Shown here one piece after another: positions 1-5,404 of a DNA stretch of 5,673 nt. How positions within the stretch are numbered: the stretch's first letter is position 1; each line of letters begins with the position of its first letter. Source of the stretch: a bacterium (GTDB lineage Bacteria > Tectomicrobia > Entotheonellia > Entotheonellales > Entotheonellaceae); NCBI GenBank assembly GCA_027294925.1, contig JAPULM010000418.1:1-5673 (forward strand), read 5' to 3'. The translations under genes were made by a program, and so were the position numbers. The notes beneath the pieces are model-generated. The model did not search any database. It had not been told where the DNA came from and saw only the letters and a program-made list of their open reading frames with translations.

Positions 1-43
1 TGGCAACATTAAATCCAATAAAATCCAAATTTAAAATTGCTGA

Positions 44-136
44 CACCGCGCCCCGGTGTACGAGTGGTTCACCGAGGGATTTGATACGGCGGATTTGCAA
101 GAGGCGAAAGTCCTGATTGACGAATTGGGAGGCTGA
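44..136 (+). pseudogene. C-terminal remnant of a cyclase/ATPase-type regulatory protein
   Basis: The frame ending at the TGA of 134-136 reads HRAPVYEWFTEGFDTADLQ, followed by EAKVLIDELGG. From memory, this ending (PVYxWFTEGFDTxDLxEAKxLLDEL) is typical of large bacterial proteins that join an adenylate/guanylate cyclase or AAA ATPase domain to TPR repeats. Only about 30 residues remain. Immediately upstream in the same frame is a TGA (41-43), preceded by AT-rich sequence with no resemblance to the rest of such a protein, so the gene body appears to have been deleted or displaced near base 40. The window edge is only 40 bases away, so what replaced it cannot be seen. A sequencing or assembly junction is another possible cause. 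The family call rests on a short motif and is moderately sure. Confidence 0.5.
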
Positions 137-253
137 CCTTAAATGAAATTCGTGTTGCAACTGCCCAGTTTGTAACTTATGCGGACAAATTGCTCAGACC
201 GGCGCAAAGCTGCAATTCCGGTTATTGCTCGTTTCCCCCCGAAGCTACCATTG

Positions 254-276
254 TCGCCATCACTCAAAAGTGGCGA
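254..276. repeat. Hairpin upstream of the reverse transcriptase remnant
   Basis: TCGCCA (254-259) and TGGCGA (271-276) form a perfect 6-bp inverted repeat around an 11-base loop. No T-run follows on either strand, so it does not look like an intrinsic terminator. It lies about 40 bases before the probable start of the reverse transcriptase remnant. No function can be assigned, and a 6-bp repeat may be chance. Confidence 0.25.
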
Positions 277-315
277 AGTGGTGCCAGACACACCGATCCG
301 CTATCATTTGGCGCT

Positions 316-712
316 ATGAACACGACACATGATTTTCCGACCCCGCCCCTGCATCCTAAGCTCATTTCACAAGATGCCATCACCATTCAGGTCCTTGTGG
401 CCGACGACCTCCTTGACCCAGTCTTTGACTGGCTCTGTCAGCGGCGTAAAGACTGGCCGTCCAACGCTGATGTCTGGCGTTTCCGCAGAGACTGGTCATC
501 CGAAAAGACCCAGATACAAATGGACCTCTTGTCGGGAACCTACGAGATCGGGTTGCTGGATCGGGTCACCCTGCCCAGAGACGGCCAACCCGAAGAGGTT
601 GATCTGTAGCCCGCACGCGATGACGATGTCATGAAGGCGCTGGCGCTGCTCTTCACAGCATCTGCCCTTGTCTGCACACTGCACCCATCTCAAAGGGCCT
701 GGCGGTGACTGA
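316..712 (+). pseudogene. Decayed N-terminal part of a reverse transcriptase (RNA-directed DNA polymerase)
   Basis: From ATG 316 the frame reads MNTTHDF..., then DPVFDWLCQRRKDWPSNADV and WRFRRDW, ending at a TAG at 607-609. From memory this matches the N-terminus of a bacterial reverse transcriptase family (YDWLCxRRxxWPxNxDVWxxR...DLWSARDxxVLKAL...CTHLKGHGG). Decay is visible in the sequence. The TAG sits where the family has the Trp of DLWSARD, and the same frame continues after it as PARDDDVMKALALL. Near 655-661 the frame shifts by one, and the new frame reads LPLSAHCTHLKGPGGD before a TGA (710-712). Similarity stops there, just ahead of the GNAT gene. The palm domain with the catalytic YxDD box is absent, so no active enzyme can be made. 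The frame is open back to an ATG at 190, but the extra 42 residues look non-coding. I am fairly sure of the family and very sure that it is broken. Confidence 0.7.
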
Positions 713-734
713 ATGACATTCTCCACCCTGCATT

Positions 735-1325
735 TTAGTATTGCTTTTCCAGCTTCGCTTGCAGAGCCGCCTTCACGGCAGGCCACTCGGGTTCAATGAT
801 GCTGAAGCAGACCGAGTCCCGGTATCGTCCATCCCGCATGATCATCTCGTAACGCAGGATGCCTTCCTCCTTAGCGCCAATTCGAAGCAGAGCCGCACGC
901 GAGCGGTCGTTCAGCACATCCGTGACGAACTGTACCCGAATGCACGCCCATGCTTCAAAGGCGTGACGCAAGAGTAAAAACTTCGCTTCGGTATTGATGG
1001 CACTGCGTTGCCAACTCTCCGCCAGCCACGTGCCGCCAATCTCGACTTTGCGGTGTGGAGGGTCAATGTCGAGGAAACGGGTCAACCCCACCACACGTCC
1101 TGATGGCTTGTGTAGGATGGTGAAGGGAACCTCATGTTCTTGTTCCCTCGCGTATAGGATCGTTTTAATAAACCCGGCCATTTCTTCGGGAGGTGGGACT
1201 GTGGTGACGCGTAGCTCCCACAGCGACCCATCGGCTGCCGCCTCGACCAGTCGGTCGTGATGATCGATGGCAAGGGGCTCCAGACGAACGTGTCGACCTT
1301 CCAAGGTGATAGGCGAAAGATCCAC
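735..1325 (-). CDS. GNAT-family N-acetyltransferase (RimJ/RimL-like)
   Basis: This 196-residue protein has the length and layout of the Acetyltransf_3 branch of GNAT enzymes, which move an acetyl group from acetyl-CoA to an amine such as a protein N-terminus, antibiotic or small metabolite in the cytoplasm. It opens with LEGRHVRLEPL (8-18), typical of RimJ/RimL relatives. The core strand GRVVGLTRFLDI (76-87) leads to VEIGGTWLAESWQRSAINTE (94-113), the acetyl-CoA pyrophosphate-binding loop region. Here WQRSAIN stands where many relatives have a glycine-rich WGxGxA, a variant I recall from one large subgroup. The ending RVQFVTDVLNDRSRAALLRI (130-149), then GAKEEG and RDSVCFSI, is also standard. 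Translation starts at a GTG (1325-1323) backed by a good ribosome binding site. It converges on the reverse transcriptase remnant with 22 bases between them. The gene stands alone and its substrate cannot be told from sequence. Confidence 0.9.
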   Translation of the reverse strand: MDLSPITLEGRHVRLEPLAIDHHDRLVEAAADGSLWELRVTTVPPPEEMAGFIKTILYAREQEHEVPFTILHKPSGRVVGLTRFLDIDPPHRKVEIGGTWLAESWQRSAINTEAKFLLLRHAFEAWACIRVQFVTDVLNDRSRAALLRIGAKEEGILRYEMIMRDGRYRDSVCFSIIEPEWPAVKAALQAKLEKQY

Positions 1326-1617
1326 TGTGGTGTTCCTTCTCTACCTCTGTTCTACCAGTGAGTTGGCTTGAGACCAACCTCAGAACGCCTCGCAATCCCA
1401 TCGTATCGTGGGCTGTTGAGCCTTCATTCCCAAACGATACTGGAGAAAAGGGCTTATTGAAAGGGCCAGTTTTCATACAGACTATAGGCCCAGTGAGAAC
1501 GAGCGTGTAACCACGGCCATTCCTCCTCACCTCTAATTAGTATCTGCTGATCTTCTCTCTCAGGGCATTTTTCTTTGACCCCTGGGGGATGCGATAATGT
1601 CGTGATGTAAAACGAAC
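1326..1617. other. Gene-poor gap behind the acetyltransferase gene
   Basis: No convincing coding frame is seen on either strand. Minus-strand open frames here have no recognisable motifs. The acetyltransferase promoter must lie in this stretch, but I see no clear -35/-10 pair. GGGCC (1463-1467) and GGCCC (1487-1491) form a small inverted repeat that on the minus strand is followed by CTTTC. It is too weak to call a terminator. TTGACC (1575-1580) and GATAAT (1593-1598) resemble promoter boxes but are only 12 bases apart. Confidence 0.4.
1333..1338 (-). promoter_or_regulatory. Ribosome binding site supporting the GTG start of the acetyltransferase
   Basis: On the minus strand AAGGAA (within AGAAGGAACA) lies seven bases before the GTG at 1325-1323. 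Together with the family-typical N-terminus beginning only a few residues later, this favours the GTG over any internal ATG. Confidence 0.6.
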
Positions 1618-1779
1618 ATGACGTTACTCGCACCCTACACAGAGGTCCATGCCGTGATAGCACAGACATTTCAAGACGCGTTCTCTCCCCAGTGGATCAA
1701 GACTCATCTGACCAATCCCACACACGATCTGGTCATCTTGCACCACATCATCCCGTGGCAGTCCATGATGGATAGGTAA
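1618..1779 (+). pseudogene. Short reading frame, possibly the N-terminus of a DDE transposase
   Basis: ATG 1618 opens a 53-codon frame ending at TAA 1777-1779. Its second half reads WIKTHLTNPTHDLVILHHII followed by PWQSMMDR. The pattern 'L-x-NPxHxLVxLxxxIPW' resembles, from memory, the start of IS5/IS1182-type transposases, where a similar Hx-L-V-x-L-x-x-x-I-x-W run precedes the line about the 'FY/LY' and the DDE core. Real relatives run to several hundred residues; nothing after the stop continues the similarity in any frame I can follow, so if the family is right this is a 5' stub. No Shine-Dalgarno sequence is obvious. Alternatively it is a small unrelated open frame. Confidence in coding origin is modest and in the family low. 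Confidence 0.35.
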
Positions 1780-2085
1780 TTCAAAAGGCATTTTAGCGCT
1801 GGTCCGTCGGGCGCGCAACCCCCTAAAACACTCTTAGGGTATTCCAGCGTCGCCTGCCGGCGGACACTCCTCGCACGCGGCGATGGCGGCGGTCCAAGTG
1901 CTCAGCAGTAGCCTGCCGAAGCTGCTCGCAGCAAGGCATAGCGTGGCAATACACGGCCTGGACGTGCTGCTCAGGATGCGATAGGCTGACGTCTCAGGGG
2001 CCTCCGGGGCGAAGGGTTTGGGAAGGCTTTGAAAGGCAAGGGGGATACCTCAGGCTAGCGGGACAATTGCAAGGGTAGCCCGTTT
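1780..2085. other. Gap between the putative transposase stub and the DUF3300 gene
   Basis: No supported gene is seen. On the minus strand, one frame (about 1825-1995) stays open for some 57 codons and contains HPEQHVQAVYCHAMPCCEQ, a Cys/His-rich run that faintly recalls the zinc-binding segment of IS66-type transposases. It has no start codon and the match is too weak to annotate. No clear terminator for the DUF3300 gene is visible after its stop at 2086; GGCTA/TAGCC repeats downstream have an 18-base loop and no T-run. Confidence 0.35.
1821..1839. repeat. Small perfect hairpin
   Basis: CCCTAA (1821-1826) and TTAGGG (1834-1839) pair perfectly around a seven-base loop. No T-run follows on either side. 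It lies 41 bases after the end of the putative transposase stub. Its role is unknown. Confidence 0.3.
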
Positions 2086-3309
2086 TCATCGTCCGCGTAT
2101 GCTGCCGCGACTGTATAAACCGCGGCGACTGTAAGAGCCGCCGCGGCCGAACGCGCGTGTGCGTTGGCTACTCCTGTATCTGGCGTTGACGCTCCGATTC
2201 GATGCTATTGAAGGGCGACTTAAGGCCGGAGATCGACGGCCACCGTGGCGTCGGCTGTTGGAAGCGCGGGGGCTATTAGCGCCTGTCATTTGGCCACCAC
2301 TCGAGCCATTGCGGAACCCACGACGCGGGTGGGTTTGCCGGCGGGCATGCAGCCGATTCCCCGAGCGCACCACCGGACGATGTACGGACCGTTTAACCGA
2401 GTGGTCGCGCAGCCGATGGCCGGAGCGGTGGTCGGACCGTTTAGCCGAGCGGTAGCCGGAGCGGTATCTGAGCCGATGGCCGGAATGAGACTTGTAATGA
2501 GACCTGTGGGGGCGCCAAGCGTACCGGTGGTGTGGGTAGTAGCGCTGGTGACGATAATTATAATGATGGGCGTGCCAGGGCCTGGCGTGGACATAAATGT
2601 GCCCATGCGGCCAATTAAACGAAAACGACAACCACCCACCCACGGCAGAGCCTACCCCAAAGGAGATCACTGGGGCCGGGCTAGGCAGCAACACAGCATA
2701 GGGATCGTAAACCGGCACATAGATCACCCGGGGGGAAGTGGGAACGATGGTGATCGTATTTTTTTCTACGACCACTTTCTGCTGATCATTCGAGGTCAGA
2801 TTGCCCGCCCCATAGGCCTGGGCGCGGACCTCCTGAATCGCAGCCATAACATCTTTCTGCTGATTGATGAGCGCTTCGCCCAGTCTGTTGGTCCAGGAGA
2901 GGTTTTGGTCCATCATGTTGAGAACGACAGGATAGTGTAACAGCGTCCGTACGCTAATGTCCCACTCTGTTCCGGCGTTTTGTTCAATCTTACCTGGGTG
3001 TTCTTTTAAATAGCGTGCGGCCAGAACGACTTGTATCGACTGCGTAGATGCGGTGAGGATTTCACCGAGCAATGCATCGGGATAGAGGGCAATGGGGGCG
3101 ACCAGGGCGCGGAGTTCCTGGCGAGAAAGTTGCTCGGACTCCGTGTCCAAGCTCTCGATATCCACCATTAACGGCGGACTTGCATTGCTCTCGCCTGCAT
3201 GTGCCGCATCGGTGAGGTAGAAGTAGGGCAGGAAAAACAGGACAACGCTAAGCAGCACAAGTTCAAAACCAGGTATGAGTCTTGTGGTCTGCTTGTCACC
3301 CAACATCAT
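2086..3309 (-). CDS. DUF3300 family exported protein with a basic repetitive C-terminal tail
   Basis: This 407-residue protein belongs to the DUF3300 family (Pfam PF11737), whose biochemical role is not known to me. Residues 11-32 form a hydrophobic segment, and DAAHA-GE (34-40) is a good signal peptidase I site, so it is probably exported across the inner membrane. The DUF3300 domain spans about 62-205. Its hallmarks are LVAPIALYPDALLGEILTAS (69-88), a central HYPVVLNMMDQNLSWTNRLG (125-144) and VIYVPVYDPYAV (195-206). A short Gly/aromatic stretch (215-235) follows, then a His/Tyr/Arg-rich region (237-285) and an Arg/Ser/His-rich, low-complexity tail to the end. The tail contains tandem repeats. 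AGAGG (plus bases 3315-3319) precedes two adjacent ATGs (3309, 3306) by 5 or 8 bases, so either may be used. The gene appears monocistronic. The tail's charge suggests binding to polyanions or surface polymers; that is inference. Confidence 0.9.
   Translation of the reverse strand: MMLGDKQTTRLIPGFELVLLSVVLFFLPYFYLTDAAHAGESNASPPLMVDIESLDTESEQLSRQELRALVAPIALYPDALLGEILTASTQSIQVVLAARYLKEHPGKIEQNAGTEWDISVRTLLHYPVVLNMMDQNLSWTNRLGEALINQQKDVMAAIQEVRAQAYGAGNLTSNDQQKVVVEKNTITIVPTSPRVIYVPVYDPYAVLLPSPAPVISFGVGSAVGGWLSFSFNWPHGHIYVHARPWHAHHYNYRHQRYYPHHRYAWRPHRSHYKSHSGHRLRYRSGYRSAKRSDHRSGHRLRDHSVKRSVHRPVVRSGNRLHARRQTHPRRGFRNGSSGGQMTGANSPRASNSRRHGGRRSPALSRPSIASNRSVNARYRSSQRTRAFGRGGSYSRRGLYSRGSIRGR
2338..2484 (-). 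repeat. 60-bp period tandem repeat inside the DUF3300 gene
   Basis: AGCCGATGGCCGGA occurs at 2411-2424 and 2471-2484, and a diverged copy AGCCGATTCCCCGA at 2351-2364, exactly 60 bases apart each time. In the protein these encode SGHRLR (276-281), SGHRLR (296-301) and SGNRLH (316-321), giving three 20-residue units. A second, 48-base spaced match lies inside the array: GGACCGTTTAACCGAG at 2386 and GGACCGTTTAGCCGAG at 2434. The two periods differ by 12 bases, which fits insertion or loss of a four-residue subunit. All spacings are multiples of three, so the frame is kept. Confidence 0.75.
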
Positions 3310-3332
3310 GATGACCTCTGTACCAAATACCT

Positions 3333-3364
3333 ATCATACAATATCGATATCAGAAAACGATCAA
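3333..3364 (-). promoter_or_regulatory. Possible promoter of the DUF3300 gene
   Basis: On the minus strand, TTGATC (3364-3359) and TATGAT (3338-3333) resemble sigma-70 -35 and -10 boxes and lie just upstream of the ribosome binding site. The spacer is 20 bases, longer than the usual 17, and the downstream leader would be short. A small palindrome, ATATCGATAT (3341-3350), lies between the boxes. This is a weak prediction. Confidence 0.25.
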
Positions 3365-3845
3365 AGTAGATTGGCTTTATGAATAACCCGGATTAAAAAG
3401 GTCCTTCGAACCTAATCAATCTATTCTACAGCAGATGAACACAGCAAGTCAACGCTGCAAACGCTCGGGACTCAAAAGTGATAAACTTCTGCCGCGTTGT
3501 GCTAACTTCGCTCTAAAAGTTGAATCGCATGTTTTCGTGTACGAATAACCTGGGGTTTTTGTCGAGAGGAAATTTGCTCCTGCTCCACCAAACCCTCATC
3601 TGGTTGGCCGGGCACGTAGCCGCGGGCGTACTTCCAAGTCCCTTTGGCCAGTGACTGGCTGGAGGGCTCAGATGAGGCTCCATCTGTTCCTGCAAGACCC
3701 CTCGAAGTCGGTCGGATCGTGAGGGGAGCACTGGCCAGACAGGGATTGGAATTCGGTGACGGTTGACATGCAGCATGGCGTGACGCATGATGATGCCGCG
3801 GTGGAATGCTTGCGATTGATCACGTCCTAGAGCGGTCCAACGCGC
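3365..3845. other. Gap with nested inverted repeats and no recognised gene
   Basis: No gene with a known family is seen. A long minus-strand open frame covers 3513-4190, but it overlaps the well-supported start of the oxidoreductase gene and lacks recognisable motifs, so it is judged a shadow. On the plus strand the frame 3723-3827 is open but has no known motif; it is separated by a single TAG (3828-3830) from the reading frame described next. Complementary segments at 3645-3737 are listed separately. Confidence 0.4.
3645..3737. repeat. Nested inverted repeats, possible structured element
   Basis: Three pairs of complementary segments are nested around one loop: TGGCCAGTG (3645-3653) with CACTGGCCA (3729-3737), GAGGG (3662-3666) with CCCTC (3699-3703), and CAGATG (3669-3674) with CATCTG (3681-3686) around a six-base loop. 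They could fold as one long irregular stem in RNA. There is no T-run and no recognised RNA family. Inverted repeats of nine bases are expected about once by chance in a window this size, so the nesting is the only notable aspect. Confidence 0.3.
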
Positions 3846-3992
3846 ATGGCAAGGTGGCGGGCATTGATTGTGGCGATCCCGAACGACGCGGGGGAAATGA
3901 TCGACAAGGTTTTTAAGCCGGTCACGATGGGCTCTGATGCGCGATTTATTATCAACCGGGCTACAGCGGCGATTGAATCGTCTAGAGGATAA
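3846..3992 (+). pseudogene. Unassigned reading frame, probably the 3' end of a broken gene
   Basis: From ATG 3846 a 48-codon frame runs to TAA 3990-3992. It contains ALIVAIPNDAGEMIDKVFKP and VTMGSDARFIINRATAAIES, a balanced composition with alternating hydrophobic residues that reads like real protein. The same frame is open further upstream from 3723, interrupted only by the TAG at 3828-3830, so the ATG may be internal to a longer disrupted gene. There is no evident ribosome binding site before it. It ends 57 bases before the oxidoreductase start and in the same direction, so it could once have preceded that gene in an operon. I do not recognise the family. A small intact protein is possible but less likely. 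Confidence 0.35.
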
Positions 3993-4049
3993 GCGCCGCG
4001 ACTCGGCGAACGCATGTGAAAATGACGGAAAGGATGCGAGGAGAACGCC

Positions 4050-5141
4050 ATGGACGTTGGCATGATGATGATATTCGCAAGCTACGGCTGGGAACAGATC
4101 CGGGACGACGAGGTGTGGGAGGAGGAACTCAAGCTGGCCCGCCTTGCCGCCGAGTCGGGCTTTGACGTGCTGTGGTCGGCTGAGCACCATTTCTTCGACT
4201 ACTCATTTTGCCCAGACAATCTTCAACTCATGACCTATCTCGCCGCGCAGTACTCGGATATCGATCTTGGCACGGCGGCGGTGATTTTGCCCTGGCACGA
4301 CCCGCTGCGCGTGGCCGAGAAGGTTGCCATGCTCGACATGCTGAGCAAAGGCCGCCTGCGCTTTGGCATGGGACGGGGCCTGGCCCGGCGCGAGTTTACT
4401 GCCTTTCGCAGCACGATGGACGAGTCGCGCGAGCGCTTTGATGAAGCAGCGCCAATGATTGTCAACGCGCTGCGTAACGGTTACATGGAAGGGGACGGCA
4501 AGTACTACAAACAGCCGAGAATCGACATCCGGCCACGGCCGCAATACAGCTTTGACGACCGTATTTACGCCGTCGCGTCAAGCGAAGATTCCGTCCTCTC
4601 AGCAGCCCGTCTCGGGGCGCGTATGGTGATGTTCGCGGATCGTCCCTGGCCCATGCGGCTGCCTGCCATCGAGCGCAATCGCGAGTTGTTCGAACAATTT
4701 CACGGCGTCCAGGCGCCGCCGATGATGATGACGGATTTCTGCATTTGTGGGCCGTCGCTGTCGGAAGCCGAAGAACACGCTAGGCGCTACATGGGCAAAT
4801 TTGTTGAAAGCAACTTTCATCACTACGAGTTTCTGGGCGATCACTTTTCGCAGGTAAAGGGCTATGACGCCTATGCGCAGAAGGCGGAAATCGCCAAGCA
4901 GACCGGCCTCGAGGGTGCCACCGAAGGCTTCATGAAGGCCGCCACCTGGGGCACGCCGGAGCGCATCCTGCGCGAACTGGAAGGACGACGCGAGGTGGTC
5001 GGCGACTTCGAGCTAAACGTGGCATTCCGCTTCGGCGGCGTGCCCTACGAGATCGCCGAACGGGGGTTGCAGTTGTTTGCTCACGAGGTGCTGCCAGTGT
5101 TGAAGACCTGGACGGCGACGGCGACAGAGGCAGCGGACTAA
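4050..5141 (+). CDS. LLM class flavin-dependent oxidoreductase (bacterial luciferase-like monooxygenase)
   Basis: This 363-residue protein is a complete member of the bacterial luciferase superfamily (Pfam PF00296), TIM-barrel enzymes that use reduced FMN (or F420 in some branches) to oxidise small organic substrates in the cytoplasm. Visible hallmarks in order are AAESGFDVLWSAEHHFFDYS (33-52), the second-strand segment seen across the family; LGTAAVILPWHDPLRVAEKV (73-92); AMLDMLSKGRLRFGMGRG (93-110), the signature preceding the cofactor phosphate region; and ATWGTPERILRELEG (298-312), the late-barrel motif. It ends with HEVLPVLK and a short Thr/Ala tail. AGGAG (4039-4043) lies six bases before ATG 4050, giving a confident start. 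No partner flavin reductase gene is in view, so reduced cofactor would come from elsewhere. Neighbours do not reveal the substrate. The family is sure; FMN rather than F420 use is a presumption. Confidence 0.93.
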   Translation: MDVGMMMIFASYGWEQIRDDEVWEEELKLARLAAESGFDVLWSAEHHFFDYSFCPDNLQLMTYLAAQYSDIDLGTAAVILPWHDPLRVAEKVAMLDMLSKGRLRFGMGRGLARREFTAFRSTMDESRERFDEAAPMIVNALRNGYMEGDGKYYKQPRIDIRPRPQYSFDDRIYAVASSEDSVLSAARLGARMVMFADRPWPMRLPAIERNRELFEQFHGVQAPPMMMTDFCICGPSLSEAEEHARRYMGKFVESNFHHYEFLGDHFSQVKGYDAYAQKAEIAKQTGLEGATEGFMKAATWGTPERILRELEGRREVVGDFELNVAFRFGGVPYEIAERGLQLFAHEVLPVLKTWTATATEAAD

Positions 5142-5176
5142 TCCGTCCGTTCGCCGGCAGTCTTCGGATGGGAATA

Positions 5177-5332
5177 TCAAAATGCGTCGATATGGAACAA
5201 CGCGGCCCGCTCAGCGGCCGAGTAGTTGTCGGACAACCGCTTGAAGGCGTTGTACAAGACGTTGTAGGAAAACGATACCCTATCAATCGTTGATGGAAAG
5301 CTATACGCCTTCCCTGGCCTGGTGAACACAAC
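5177..5332 (-). pseudogene. C-terminal remnant of an amidohydrolase-like protein
   Basis: On the minus strand a frame bounded by TGA (5335-5333) and TGA (5179-5177) reads VVFTRPGKAYSFPSTIDR, then VSFSYNVLYNAFKRLSDNY and SAAERAALFHIDAF. The ending 'YNxxYNAFKRLxxxYSxxERxALFHxxA' resembles, from memory, the last helices of amidohydrolase-2 family metal-dependent hydrolases, which typically finish with ERxxLFHGTAxRxYRL. The frame has no start codon, lacks the metal-binding histidines that lie upstream in intact enzymes, and stops a few residues short of the usual end. It is therefore a stub of about 52 codons. It converges on the oxidoreductase gene, 35 bases from its stop. Both families occur together in catabolic clusters, so this may be debris of such a cluster. 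The coding nature is likely; the family call is tentative. Confidence 0.45.
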
Positions 5333-5404
5333 TCATCCGAGGAGCTAGATGATGATCACAGAAATCATCCTTAGCGCTTCAGAGTTTCATCCCATCATCC
5401 TCTG

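Noticed and set aside
254..276. Hairpin before the reverse transcriptase relic as a retron msr-msd RNA
   Set aside because: The reverse transcriptase motifs are not those of retrons, and a single 6-bp hairpin lacks the size and architecture of a retron RNA.
1575..1598. TTGACC and GATAAT as a promoter for the putative transposase stub
   Set aside because: The spacer is only 12 bases, too short for a sigma-70 promoter.
1825..1995. Cys/His-rich minus-strand frame as an IS66-type transposase zinc-binding fragment
   Set aside because: The frame lacks a start codon and a proper CxxC pair spacing; the resemblance is too faint to support a family call.
2245..2940. 231-codon plus-strand open frame antisense to the DUF3300 gene
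   Set aside because: The opposite strand encodes conserved DUF3300 motifs; this frame is a by-product of its skewed codons and repeats.
3513..4190. 225-codon minus-strand open frame
   Set aside because: It overlaps the strongly supported start and first 47 codons of the oxidoreductase gene, has no recognisable motif and shows a composition typical of an antisense shadow.
4930..5331. 133-codon minus-strand open frame over the oxidoreductase 3' end
   Set aside because: It is antisense to a well-supported gene, and beyond 5177 a different minus frame gives the amidohydrolase-like sequence.
5349..5371. GATGAT/ATCATC hairpin as terminator of the TPR-like gene
   Set aside because: The stem is short and AT-rich, there is no T-run on the minus strand, and the area is simply rich in GAT/ATC triplets.
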